From positions 1 through 50,335 of the forward strand of contig CAMOWU010000011.1 in NCBI GenBank assembly GCA_946628545.1: DNA of 50,335 bases, given 5' to 3'. A program made the translations under genes and the position numbers. Positions 7,430 through 16,725 of the stretch are shown piece by piece. This stretch comes from an uncultured Bacteroides sp. Its GTDB lineage: Bacteria; Bacteroidota; Bacteroidia; Bacteroidales; Bacteroidaceae. Numbering within the stretch: the stretch's first letter is position 1; every line of letters begins with the position of its first letter. A model generated the notes under the pieces. It ran no database searches and was not told where the DNA came from. It saw only the letters and a program-made list of their open reading frames with translations.

Positions 7430-10393
7430 ATGCAAAAACAAATCATGATCCTGTATTTGTGCCTCATGTTGATGTATGCCTGCGGGGCCAAGGCACAACT
7501 GGCATGGCAGCATGTGGATGGACTGCCATGTGAAGAGGCTTCGTCAGTCGTTCAAGATTCCGAAGGCTTTATCTGGATAGGTACAAGGCTCGCACTGATT
7601 CGCTACGATGGTTACCGTCCAACAGTCTTTCGCAACGATATCAATCACCCATACGTCTTCAGTTCGAGCAATATCCTATCCCTTTCTACCGACAACGACA
7701 AGCATATTTTCGCAGGTTCATTCTTTGGACTCAATACCATGAATCTGAACACACATGAGACTGAAATCTGTCACTTTGAAGTCAACGACTATGTCAGGGC
7801 GGTATTGAACGACACATACGGCAGGTTGTGGGTAGGTACGGACTACGGCCTCTTTTTGGTGTCCAACAGAACTCAAAAGGAACTTTTTTCTCCGATTCCC
7901 CAGGGTGTAGTCATGCAGGTAAAGGAAACGAACAAGGGGTATGTTGTCATTACTACGGGGAATCATGGAATCTACATCATTGATCAGCACAACAAATGTG
8001 CGGCTGTTAGTGGGACCGAAAAATTGCTTTCCATTTCGTCGTTCCAGGACAAAAACGGAACGCTGTGGGTGGGAACCAACCATCAGGGACTTTATAGGAC
8101 CAAGGAGGCGGGATTGGAACATTGTCCAGGCTTTGACGACTGCGTCATCAACGACTTGGTGGACAACCCCATGGGCGAAGGTGTGATATTGGCTACAGAC
8201 AAAGGTGTCTTCACTTATCCCATTGCATCGGATATGCCTTCACTAACAGGCGTCAATGTGAAAAGTCTTTTCATCGACAGGCAAAAAAATGTCTGGGCCG
8301 CTACTGAGATGCAGGGAGTTTATCGTTTTCAGAATCATGCTTTGCAGTTCAGGACTTTCAAAAGGCGTTTTACTAAGCAAGCGGTCTCCATGATCTCGCA
8401 ATTTGAGGTCGGGCATCTGGACGACTCGTTGGCGTGGAGCAACATCGCTTACATCAATGCCATTTATGAGGATCATGCAGGGACCACTTATGTCGGTTCC
8501 TGGAGAGATGGAATCTATGCCGTGAGCAAAGGCAGAATCATTCAGCACCTTACCATGGAGGGAACACCATGGCTGAAGACCAACAGCATCTACGCTTTTG
8601 CCTCTGTCAATAAGGAGTCCATGCTCGTTGGCAGTTGGAACGGCCTTTACTGCATGCAGAAAGACTATACGGGATCGTTTGTCGGCCGAGTGGGGAATAG
8701 CGACATTTCTAATATGCACACATTGGCCATCAGTGCATTCGGTGAGGATGATGTCTGGTTGGGGCTGGTCGGAGGTGTGGCACATATCAAAGGCAGCATC
8801 AACAACCCTTCGAAAGCCCAGATCACGGTCTATACCCATGTCAACAGGAAAGGAACGTTGGAGCCAGAGGATGTAGGTCAACTGACTGATCATCACGATG
8901 AAACAGGGGAATACCAGTTGGGTGGAGTCTATAGAATCGTCAAAGACAAATACGGGCATATCTGGGCTTGTACCAGTGAGCCGGGATTGATGCGCTACGA
9001 TCCTCAGAGCGATGTTTTTCGGAGTGTCAGCGAAGACATGGGCATTCTCGGAGACAATGTGCACAGTATGGAAATTGACGCTGACGGTTGTTTCTGGATG
9101 ACCACGAACTACGGGATTCTCAGGATGCAGATCGACGGGGAAGGCAATCCCATAGCTCAACAACTCTATACCACCAATGACGGGTTGCAGAGCAACTATT
9201 TCGGAAGCACCATGACCAGCCGGCTGCAAAACGGCGACATTTCTTTCCTCAATCAGCACAATCTGGTGACGGTCACTCCAAACGAGTTGTGGCAAACGGC
9301 AGATGAAGACAAGGTGCAGGTGACTGAGATCCTGATCAACAACCGGCCCTTGGACAGTAAACTCGTCAGAATAGATGCTATGCCGCCTTTCACTACATGC
9401 ATTGTCTGTCCACACGACATGAACAACCTCACCATCAGTTTTTCTTCTCTTTCATTTGGACATGAGGCATCAATCCGCTATGGCTACAGATTGGAAGGCA
9501 TAGACAGAGAGGAACAGCAAACCAATATGGGCAACAATACGATCAGCTACCAGCAATTGCCCCCTGGTACCTATACCTTGCATTTTTATCCCCTGACCAA
9601 CGGACAGCATAAGGCTGAAACCGAGCAGACGATCAAGTTGGTGATTCTTCAGCCCTTATGGTGGACGTGGTGGGCGAGGATGATTTATGTCCTTCTGCTG
9701 GCTCTTGGGGGTTATACTGCGGTCAGGATCGTCAATGACAGAAAGAAAAAGCAACGGCTCCTTGAAGCACTCGAGATGGAAAAACAACAGCAGGAACAGA
9801 TGTACCAGAACAAGTTGCAGTTCTACATGAGGGTGCTACATGAGTTGCTCACCCCCATCACACTCATCAAGGATATGGCACACCAGCTGCATGAGAAGGT
9901 CAGGCCATCGCTCCAATCCGCACTATTCATGCTGACCAACCAAACGGACAGGGTGGTGGAGGCCATGAACAACATCATCGTCGAGAAAGATGATTCATCG
10001 GCACAGGAAGCTTTGCAAAAGGCGAAGGAGATGACGCAAGTGGACCGCGACTTCCTGCGCAAATGCACGGAATCGGTCAACAGGCATATCAGCGACCCTG
10101 ATTACACACATCAGGTCATGATGCAAGAAGTAGGAGCCTCGCATGCTACGCTCTACAGGAAGCTGAAGACCATCACGGGGATGGATGCTACCGCTTTCGT
10201 CAGGGTCATCCGTATGAGAACGGCTTGCCAGATCCTGACCAACAACCCCGACATCCGTATCGGAGAACTGGCTGAGAAAGTGGGATTCAGTAATCCCCGC
10301 TACTTTTCCACCTGTTTCAAGAACGAATACGGAATGACACCCACCGAATGGATCAATAAGGATAAGAAGGAAAATAAAAATGACAATATATGA
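7430..10393 (+). CDS. membrane propeller-sensor/AraC regulator lacking kinase and receiver
   Basis: This 987-residue protein follows the plan of hybrid two-component sensors. It has a signal peptide (to about AKAQ), a long run of Reg_prop propeller repeats (GFIWIGTRLALIRYDG, GRLWVGTDYGLF, GTLWVGTNHQGLY), a Y_Y_Y-like beta domain (SIRYGYRLEGID), one membrane helix near 745-768 and a short coiled coil. It then keeps only a HisKA-like helix with H804 in LHELLTPITLI. About 60 residues later it goes straight to an AraC HTH domain (about 868-980, LYRKLKTITG, VGFSNPRYFSTCFKNEYG). No ATP-binding N, G1 or G2 boxes and no receiver domain are seen, so signalling by phosphorelay is unlikely. The ATG at 7430 is chosen because it opens the signal peptide and follows the -7 box. 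It is divergent from GH78, the likely target. Confidence 0.85.
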   Translation: MQKQIMILYLCLMLMYACGAKAQLAWQHVDGLPCEEASSVVQDSEGFIWIGTRLALIRYDGYRPTVFRNDINHPYVFSSSNILSLSTDNDKHIFAGSFFGLNTMNLNTHETEICHFEVNDYVRAVLNDTYGRLWVGTDYGLFLVSNRTQKELFSPIPQGVVMQVKETNKGYVVITTGNHGIYIIDQHNKCAAVSGTEKLLSISSFQDKNGTLWVGTNHQGLYRTKEAGLEHCPGFDDCVINDLVDNPMGEGVILATDKGVFTYPIASDMPSLTGVNVKSLFIDRQKNVWAATEMQGVYRFQNHALQFRTFKRRFTKQAVSMISQFEVGHLDDSLAWSNIAYINAIYEDHAGTTYVGSWRDGIYAVSKGRIIQHLTMEGTPWLKTNSIYAFASVNKESMLVGSWNGLYCMQKDYTGSFVGRVGNSDISNMHTLAISAFGEDDVWLGLVGGVAHIKGSINNPSKAQITVYTHVNRKGTLEPEDVGQLTDHHDETGEYQLGGVYRIVKDKYGHIWACTSEPGLMRYDPQSDVFRSVSEDMGILGDNVHSMEIDADGCFWMTTNYGILRMQIDGEGNPIAQQLYTTNDGLQSNYFGSTMTSRLQNGDISFLNQHNLVTVTPNELWQTADEDKVQVTEILINNRPLDSKLVRIDAMPPFTTCIVCPHDMNNLTISFSSLSFGHEASIRYGYRLEGIDREEQQTNMGNNTISYQQLPPGTYTLHFYPLTNGQHKAETEQTIKLVILQPLWWTWWARMIYVLLLALGGYTAVRIVNDRKKKQRLLEALEMEKQQQEQMYQNKLQFYMRVLHELLTPITLIKDMAHQLHEKVRPSLQSALFMLTNQTDRVVEAMNNIIVEKDDSSAQEALQKAKEMTQVDRDFLRKCTESVNRHISDPDYTHQVMMQEVGASHATLYRKLKTITGMDATAFVRVIRMRTACQILTNNPDIRIGELAEKVGFSNPRYFSTCFKNEYGMTPTEWINKDKKENKNDNI

Positions 10394-10433
10394 TGTCTAT
10401 GAAGAACGGGGGGGCGTTTTTTTTCAGTTTTCG

Positions 10434-10465
10434 TTTGTTTTTCTCTTTTTTTGTCACTATCTTCG
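10434..10465 (+). promoter_or_regulatory. promoter of the secreted phosphatase-domain gene
   Basis: TTTG at 10434-10437, a 20-bp spacer, then TATCTTCG at 10458-10465 (one mismatch to TAnnTTTG). The start codon is 52 bp further on, after an AT-rich leader. The upstream gap also has a G7 run followed by T8 near 10408-10424. Confidence 0.5.
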
Positions 10466-10516
10466 CATATTCAAAATCTGACTATAACATACTAACTTTA
10501 ATCAACCTTAAATAAT

Positions 10517-13500
10517 ATGAGAAAGAAAAAATTTTTGTTATTATTGCTATTCCTTTTGGACTACTTGTGCCCGACAACGTTATTGGCACAACTGACATCA
10601 GGAACTTACTATTTCTACAATGTTGGTGCTGGACGCTATTTGAACTATGGTGGAGCAGATAACTATACAGCATGTTTAAAACCCCATGGCGAACCACTCG
10701 TGCTTACTGCCAGTGGAGACGGATTTACCATTCAAACAGCACTCGACAGCCGTTACCTTAGTTCATCCATGTCAGATGGCAATGCACGCCAATCCACGGG
10801 TACGGTGTTCACCTTCACAGAACAGGCAGATGGCACGTACACCATCTCTTCTTCAGCTGGTTATATGGGTTTTGGCGGGGCAATAGCATCCAACCTTGCG
10901 GGAACCTTAGTGCAGATGGCACTCACAGATCCCACAAGCGACAACGCCCATTGGCAAATCCTTTCCAAGGACGACCTGCTGGCACGTTTCAGCGAGGCTT
11001 CAGCGACGAATCCCGTAGATGCCACATTCTTGGTGACCTGTCCGAACTTCGACCGCCATCATGCCAATCTCTCGGCTTGGTCGGACTACACCACAGGCAA
11101 CAATGTGGGGTATCTTTGCAACAACGCAGCTTATAAGTTTGACGCGGCAACTGTGGTGCAGCAGACCCTGAGCAATGTGCCCAACGGTATCTATTTGCTC
11201 AAGGCACAGGCTTTCTACCGGCATGGGTCGAATGGTACTGCCACGGGATATACCGAGGAAACGATGCCTATGCATGGAGTGATGTTTGCTGGAGAAGACG
11301 AAGTGCTGGTGAAGAGCATCCTTTCGTCCGAGAACAGGGCTTCCACCGATATCTATGGCAGTTACGGACGTTCGTTTGGCGGTGGGTATATTCCATACGG
11401 CGCAAACAACAACTATGCAGGCGCATGCATAGCCTTCGATAACGGACTATATGCAGGTAACGAAGTTCAAACAACTGTCATCAATGGCTCATTGACCATC
11501 GGTTTCAAAATTGATGAACTCACTCAGTATTCATGGATTGCCTACGACAATATCGAGCTATATTATCTCGGTGGCTTGCTAGACCTTACCCCGCTGAAAG
11601 AACAGTATTATGCACTGCGAGCAAAGATCCAGGACGGAATCATCAGCCAGACCAGCGTTTATACCGACGAAGAAGGAGCTGCTATGGCGTATAGCACGGT
11701 GCTTGCCACACAGGACAATATCGTGGAAAACGCCACGACGGAACAAGATATCACCGATGCCAAGGATGCACTTTGGGCTGCTACCCTTACGTTCATGAAG
11801 ACAGTGGATATTGTCGGTACGGGCTTTGACCTCACTTCGTTTATGGTCAATCCTGCGGTTGCCCCTGCATCAACCACTACCGCCACGGGATGGACCACTA
11901 CTGCCAATCTCGACTTTGGATCCTATCAGATTACACAATTCAATAGCACAGCGCCCTTTGATATGCATCAGGTTGTCTCTAATATGCCGGCAGGATTGTA
12001 TGTGTTGAAGGCACATGGCTTCTACCGTCCAGGTGCATTTAGCGCCAGTGATATGACAGCCGTATCAAGCACAGACGTGCCTACAATGATGTATCTCAAC
12101 GAAACTCAGCAGTCGTTGAAGAATATTTGTGTCGATGGCCTGGCATCACAGCCGAGTGGTAAGGGAGCCAGCACGAAAGTGGATGGCGAAACCGTTTGGA
12201 TTCCTAACTCCCGTTCACATCTTCAGGCCTTTTATGATGCTGGTTGTTATTGGAATGAGATGAAAGCAATGCTTGCAGAGGATGGCAACCTCACCATCGG
12301 TCTCAAGTACGACACTTGGGTGTCAGGAGGTTGGGGAGTCATCAGCGACTTCCAGCTTTACTACCGTGGTGAGCGCGACCTGTCGGGATGGGAAGAACAA
12401 CTCGCTCTTGCAGTCAATGAAGCACAAGCAATCGACATACCTACGGCACCGAAACAAGTGCTTGATGCGGTGATCGACCAGTACAACGCGACTTATCTTA
12501 CCGCAGAGGATTATCAAAACGCCATTGCCCAGATCAATGCGGCTAAAGTTGCAGCCGAGCCATACGCTGAACCGTATGCATGGTTCAAGACGATGCGCAC
12601 GAACATCCAAGAACAATTCATCGCAAAGACCGATGTCTATACGGATGCTTCAAACGCAGCTGATGCCTACACCACCGCACTCACGAACATCAATGCTGAC
12701 GTGGAGAATGTCAGCAGTGTTGATGAGCTTCAAACGGAGAATACCAACCTTTGGAATGCCGCCCTTGCTTTCATGAAGGGCGTGACCATCAATGAGGGAA
12801 AAAGCTTCGACCTGACATGGCTCATTCAAAACCCGGACTTCAATGATGCTGACTACACGAAGTCTTGGAACGAGACACTCACATCTGCCACCACCCATGG
12901 CATCGTGGGAGCCGATAATAAGGTTATGCGCTATTACAACTGCAACTTCGACTTGGCCCAAACATTGCCTTATATGTTGCCTGCCGGTGCCTACCGCATG
13001 AAAGTCGATGGCTTTGAGCGCACCAACGATCCGATGGATTCAGCCTATGCTGATTATGCTGCTGGCAGCAGTGTCGTTACGGGTGTCATCTACCTCAACA
13101 ACAACGAGCAGACCGTCATGAACCTGTTTGATGTTCAGAGCGTTACCGACAACAGCCTTGGTGGCGAGCAACCCACTGGATCCTCCTTCTTTGTTGCGAA
13201 CGGATCCAGCGCGGCCAGCAAATACATGGCTGAAGGATACTATCCCAACACCCTCATCGCTGTCCTGCCAGAAGATGGCGAGGCCACCATTGGCTACCGC
13301 TGTGCCAATATGGTCGCATGGACAGTTATCGACAATTTCCGTCTGGAATACATCGGAGAGGTACCTACTGTGGAAATCGCGGTCACTCCAGGCGCACTCA
13401 CACCTGTTTGCGCTCCATTCACCATCAATGCTAACGATGAAGGGGTAACAGCACTTTATGCCATTGGTGCTGTTGATGAGAACGAGGTCGCACAGCTCTA

Positions 13501-15505
13501 TCCAGTCACTACTGTTGAGCCAGGTGTTCCCTGTGTGGTCCAACTGAATACTGGGTCGCTCAGCGGTTCAGTTGAAGCCACTACCTGCAGAAGTTATCTT
13601 CTCCCATGGGAGGGAGGAACTTTGGTTCCTGATAAAGAGAACAACACATGGAATTACGTCAATGAGCAGAATGTGCACCAGACTGTCACTTTCAATGTGC
13701 TTGAATGGAACGACATGGCCTACAAAGTCAATATTGAGAACCTTGCAGCCCGCAAGTTCCTTGGCAATGTGACTTATATGGGATCTTCTGACGCATCGTT
13801 GGTGTCCAGGTACAATGTGGTTCCTCCCACACGCAGAGATATTCCCAATGCTGTTATGATTCCTCTGCCATCTTTTAAAGGCGATCAGGCTACGGTGACC
13901 CTGACCTCGGGCAATGAGGCAATCGCCATGACCCAAGTTGCCCAAGGTGAGGCAGAAGTTTACTTCTACAATCTGTTGCCCAACGAGCAATACGAGTATT
14001 CCATCAATGCGGCAGAAGGCATTGTGTCCCAAGGTCAAATCACGACGAAAGGCAATTTGCGCATGGTCTATGCCCCTTCGGCCTACAATATCCGCGACCT
14101 CGGTGGATGGTTGACTCAGGACGGTCTTCGCACCAACTACGGACATCTCTTCCGTGGCTCAACTCTCAATGGCTACGTCAACTGCATTGCCGAAGACCTG
14201 CAGACGTTGCGTGACCTCGGTGTGGGCGGTGAAATTGACCTTAGATGGAAGGCCGACTACGACAAGGACTTGGGATGTGGCACGTCGGCATTCGGTTTCA
14301 CACTTGGCGAGGACTACTACTTCGCCGAGGCCAATGATTTTACGGCTGCCAACCTTGATGAAGGCGAAACGCAGCAACGACTGAACGAGGAGTTCAACTT
14401 CATTCTCGACCACTTCCGTCAGGGCAAGGGTGTGTATTTCCATTGCGCTTGGGGGGCCGACCGAACGGGTATGCTGGCCTTCTTGCTTGAGGGTGTGCTT
14501 GGACTGACCATCGACCAAATCTACAAGGACTACGAACTGACCTCTTTCTCTGCAGCTCCAGGAGCCACCAACCGTCTGAAGACTTCTTTCCAGGATCGTA
14601 TCGACGTGATCCTGGCACTCGAGGGCGAAACACTACGCGACAAGTTTGAGAACTACTTCATCAACAAGCTCGGTGTCTCGATGGATGACATCAACTACTT
14701 CCGTTCAGTCATGCTCAGTGAGCCGGCTATCACGACAGTGGAGCTGATGGACAACGACAACGCTATGGCAGACGGAGAAAAGAATGCAGACCTGATTGAT
14801 GCCGCTAACGGACAAACCGTCAATGTCACACTCACTGGACGCACATTGTATAAGGACAACGGATGGAACACCATTTGCCTCCCCTTTGCACTCAATGCCG
14901 AACAACTGTCTGACGAGGACTGCCCGCTCTACGGAGCCACCATCAAGACACTCAGCTCAGCCACTTTCGATAGCAGCACACTGACACTCGACTTCATCGA
15001 TGCCATAGAGATGGAAGCAGGCAAACCTTATATCGTCAAGTGGGAAGGCGACGGAACGGACAATATTGTCAATCCTGAGTTCCAGGAAGTGGTCATCAGT
15101 AGCACCGCCCCAACCGATATAGAGTGCGAAGCAGCCACCTTCCACGGCATCTACACTCCTTATGCCACTGGAGGTCCCGACAACACGATGCTCTACATGG
15201 GCGCTGACAACCTGCTCTACTATCCAACGGCTGATATGACCATCAATGCCTTCCGGTCCTTCTTTACCCTGAATGGCGACCTCAAATGTGGAGAACCAAC
15301 CGACGGGAATAACACTGTCAACGCCTTCTCCATCAACTTCGATGGAACCGCTACTGCCATCAATCAAGTTCAATGGTCAATGTTCAATGGTCACTGTTCA
15401 ATGGACAACGCTCAATGGTTCACTATCGACGGCCGCAGATTGCAAAGCCAACCCAGCGTCAAGGGTGTTTACATCCACAACGAAAAGAAAGTAGTCGTGA
15501 ACTAA
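10517..15505 (+). CDS. large secreted multidomain protein with tyrosine-phosphatase domain
   Basis: A 1662-residue secreted protein with a signal peptide ending near LLAQ. The first about 150 residues look like a trefoil-type binding domain (YYFYNVGAGRYLNYGG). Three jelly-roll, carbohydrate-binding-like modules follow, two of them preceded by paired-helix (FIVAR-like) segments (IISQTSVYTDEEGAAMAYST and FIAKTDVYTDASNAADAYTT). Residues about 1195-1400 are a Y_phosphatase3-type domain: NIRDLGG, GHLFRGS and the P-loop HCAWGADRTG with C1310 and R1316, so the CX5R catalytic motif is intact. A beta-rich region and a tail (IDGRRLQSQPSVKGVYI) like type IX secretion signals end it. The substrate is unknown; phosphoprotein, phosphoinositide or sugar-phosphate are all possible. 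It lies after the regulator but has its own promoter. Confidence 0.8.
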   Translation: MRKKKFLLLLLFLLDYLCPTTLLAQLTSGTYYFYNVGAGRYLNYGGADNYTACLKPHGEPLVLTASGDGFTIQTALDSRYLSSSMSDGNARQSTGTVFTFTEQADGTYTISSSAGYMGFGGAIASNLAGTLVQMALTDPTSDNAHWQILSKDDLLARFSEASATNPVDATFLVTCPNFDRHHANLSAWSDYTTGNNVGYLCNNAAYKFDAATVVQQTLSNVPNGIYLLKAQAFYRHGSNGTATGYTEETMPMHGVMFAGEDEVLVKSILSSENRASTDIYGSYGRSFGGGYIPYGANNNYAGACIAFDNGLYAGNEVQTTVINGSLTIGFKIDELTQYSWIAYDNIELYYLGGLLDLTPLKEQYYALRAKIQDGIISQTSVYTDEEGAAMAYSTVLATQDNIVENATTEQDITDAKDALWAATLTFMKTVDIVGTGFDLTSFMVNPAVAPASTTTATGWTTTANLDFGSYQITQFNSTAPFDMHQVVSNMPAGLYVLKAHGFYRPGAFSASDMTAVSSTDVPTMMYLNETQQSLKNICVDGLASQPSGKGASTKVDGETVWIPNSRSHLQAFYDAGCYWNEMKAMLAEDGNLTIGLKYDTWVSGGWGVISDFQLYYRGERDLSGWEEQLALAVNEAQAIDIPTAPKQVLDAVIDQYNATYLTAEDYQNAIAQINAAKVAAEPYAEPYAWFKTMRTNIQEQFIAKTDVYTDASNAADAYTTALTNINADVENVSSVDELQTENTNLWNAALAFMKGVTINEGKSFDLTWLIQNPDFNDADYTKSWNETLTSATTHGIVGADNKVMRYYNCNFDLAQTLPYMLPAGAYRMKVDGFERTNDPMDSAYADYAAGSSVVTGVIYLNNNEQTVMNLFDVQSVTDNSLGGEQPTGSSFFVANGSSAASKYMAEGYYPNTLIAVLPEDGEATIGYRCANMVAWTVIDNFRLEYIGEVPTVEIAVTPGALTPVCAPFTINANDEGVTALYAIGAVDENEVAQLYPVTTVEPGVPCVVQLNTGSLSGSVEATTCRSYLLPWEGGTLVPDKENNTWNYVNEQNVHQTVTFNVLEWNDMAYKVNIENLAARKFLGNVTYMGSSDASLVSRYNVVPPTRRDIPNAVMIPLPSFKGDQATVTLTSGNEAIAMTQVAQGEAEVYFYNLLPNEQYEYSINAAEGIVSQGQITTKGNLRMVYAPSAYNIRDLGGWLTQDGLRTNYGHLFRGSTLNGYVNCIAEDLQTLRDLGVGGEIDLRWKADYDKDLGCGTSAFGFTLGEDYYFAEANDFTAANLDEGETQQRLNEEFNFILDHFRQGKGVYFHCAWGADRTGMLAFLLEGVLGLTIDQIYKDYELTSFSAAPGATNRLKTSFQDRIDVILALEGETLRDKFENYFINKLGVSMDDINYFRSVMLSEPAITTVELMDNDNAMADGEKNADLIDAANGQTVNVTLTGRTLYKDNGWNTICLPFALNAEQLSDEDCPLYGATIKTLSSATFDSSTLTLDFIDAIEMEAGKPYIVKWEGDGTDNIVNPEFQEVVISSTAPTDIECEAATFHGIYTPYATGGPDNTMLYMGADNLLYYPTADMTINAFRSFFTLNGDLKCGEPTDGNNTVNAFSINFDGTATAINQVQWSMFNGHCSMDNAQWFTIDGRRLQSQPSVKGVYIHNEKKVVVN
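15369..15424 (+). repeat. four 14-bp tandem repeats inside the coding region
   Basis: Units TTCAATGGTCAATG, TTCAATGGTCACTG, TTCAATGGACAACG and CTCAATGGTTCACT run head to tail just before the codons for the C-terminal tail. The unit length is not a multiple of three, so gain or loss of a unit would shift the reading frame. Confidence 0.85.
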
Positions 15506-15534
15506 GTGTAATGGAACAAAAGAGTATAATCACC

Positions 15535-15567
15535 AAAGAAGGTCGCGCATCAAGCGCGACCTTCTTT
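15535..15567 (+). terminator. terminator after the phosphatase-domain gene
   Basis: A perfect 14-bp stem (15535-15548 with 15554-15567; arm AAAGAAGGTCGCGC) and a 5-nt loop, 29 bp after the stop. The T-rich 3' arm serves as tail. It may also act on the convergent minus-strand gene. Confidence 0.75.
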
Positions 15568-15651
15568 GTATTGAGTTGGAAGGAGAAGAATGATGACAAC
15601 GGCTGCTGGTTTGCGATTTGCAGAGCGATAGTTCCTTTCTCAAAAGAGATG

Positions 15652-16605
15652 CTACACCATGTTCACAGGTTGACCATCCACGAATGCCTTGACATTGCCG
15701 AAGGCGACGTCCAACAGGCGGATGCGCGCTTCACGGGTGGCCCAGGCGATGTGGGGAGTGAGGTAGGCATTGGGTTGGCTGAGCAAGGGATTGTCGGCCT
15801 TGGGAGGCTCTTCGGTCAGCACATCCGCACAATAGGCGGCAAGGCGACCTAAGGCCAGTGCTTCTGCCACGGCATGATCGTCCACCAGTGGACCTCGGCC
15901 CGTATTGATGAGGATGGCGGTTGGTTTCATCAGCTTGAGGGTCTCTTTATTGATCATCCTGCGTGTGTCGGGAGTCAGCGGACAATGCAGGGACAACACA
16001 TCTGAGGTGTGAAGCAATTGAGATTGACCGACCTTCTGGATACCGACGGGAAGTTGCTCTGCGGTCTTGCTGGTCAAAGCCTGAACCTTCATGCCGAACG
16101 CCAAGGCAATCTGTGCTACCTTCTGCCCGATGTTACCCAGACCGACGATGCCGAATGTCTTGCCGGCAAGTTCTGTAAGCGAGGTGTCCCAGTAACTGAA
16201 GTCTGGATTACGGCTCCAACGCCCTGCTCTGTTCTGCTGGGCATAGTGTTCTGTACGGTTGGTCACCGTCAGTAGATGGGCAAATACCATCTGAGCCACA
16301 CTGTCGGTGCTGTAGGCGGGAACGTTGGTGACCACGATGCCACGTTCATGGGCTGCCTCAATATCCACCACATTATAGCCTGTTGCCAACACTCCAATAT
16401 AGCGCAGCTTTGGCAACTGGTCCAATTCCTTCCTGCCCAAGATGACCTTGTTGGTCAAGACAATCTCTGCATCAGCAGCCCGACTGATGGTGTCTTCTGG
16501 TTGGGTGCGGTCATAAACCGTCAATTGGCCTATCTCTTCCAGCCCTTTCCACGACAAGTCGCCTGGATTGGCTGCATATCCGTCTAATACTACTATTCTT
16601 CTCAT
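15652..16605 (-). CDS. D-2-hydroxyacid dehydrogenase
   Basis: A 317-residue NAD-dependent dehydrogenase of the D-isomer-specific family, which reduces 2-oxoacids such as hydroxypyruvate or glyoxylate to D-2-hydroxyacids. The sequence shows the Rossmann motif GLGNIGQKVAQIA, the substrate-binding arginine in NTGRGPLVDD, the glutamate in TEEPPKADNPL and the catalytic histidine in LTPHIAWATREAR. Length and motif order fit glycerate dehydrogenase-like members best, but the exact substrate cannot be read from the sequence. A 9-bp repeat array lies directly upstream, and no clear promoter is seen there. It might be read from the ABC exporter/flavoprotein operon through the array. Confidence 0.9.
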   Translation of the reverse strand: MRRIVVLDGYAANPGDLSWKGLEEIGQLTVYDRTQPEDTISRAADAEIVLTNKVILGRKELDQLPKLRYIGVLATGYNVVDIEAAHERGIVVTNVPAYSTDSVAQMVFAHLLTVTNRTEHYAQQNRAGRWSRNPDFSYWDTSLTELAGKTFGIVGLGNIGQKVAQIALAFGMKVQALTSKTAEQLPVGIQKVGQSQLLHTSDVLSLHCPLTPDTRRMINKETLKLMKPTAILINTGRGPLVDDHAVAEALALGRLAAYCADVLTEEPPKADNPLLSQPNAYLTPHIAWATREARIRLLDVAFGNVKAFVDGQPVNMV

Positions 16606-16645
16606 TCCTTCTCCTTCGCTTGATAATCAATGATTATTTTATTTT

Positions 16646-16724
16646 TATAGATGCTATAGATGCTATAGATGCTATAGACGCTATAGATGCTATAGACACA
16701 ATAGGCGCTATAGATGCTATAGCG
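16646..16724. repeat. array of 9-bp repeats (unit TATAGATGC)
   Basis: Eight 9-bp units plus a partial one: TATAGATGC five times, with variants TATAGACGC, TATAGACAC and AATAGGCGC. It fills the gap between the flavoprotein stop codon (it ends one base before it) and the dehydrogenase. The same unit in reverse complement forms a second array at 45472-45542. Confidence 0.9.
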
Positions 16725-16725
16725 T

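Noticed and set aside
16646..16724. Possible CRISPR array.
   Set aside because: Units are 9 bp with no spacers and there are no cas genes.
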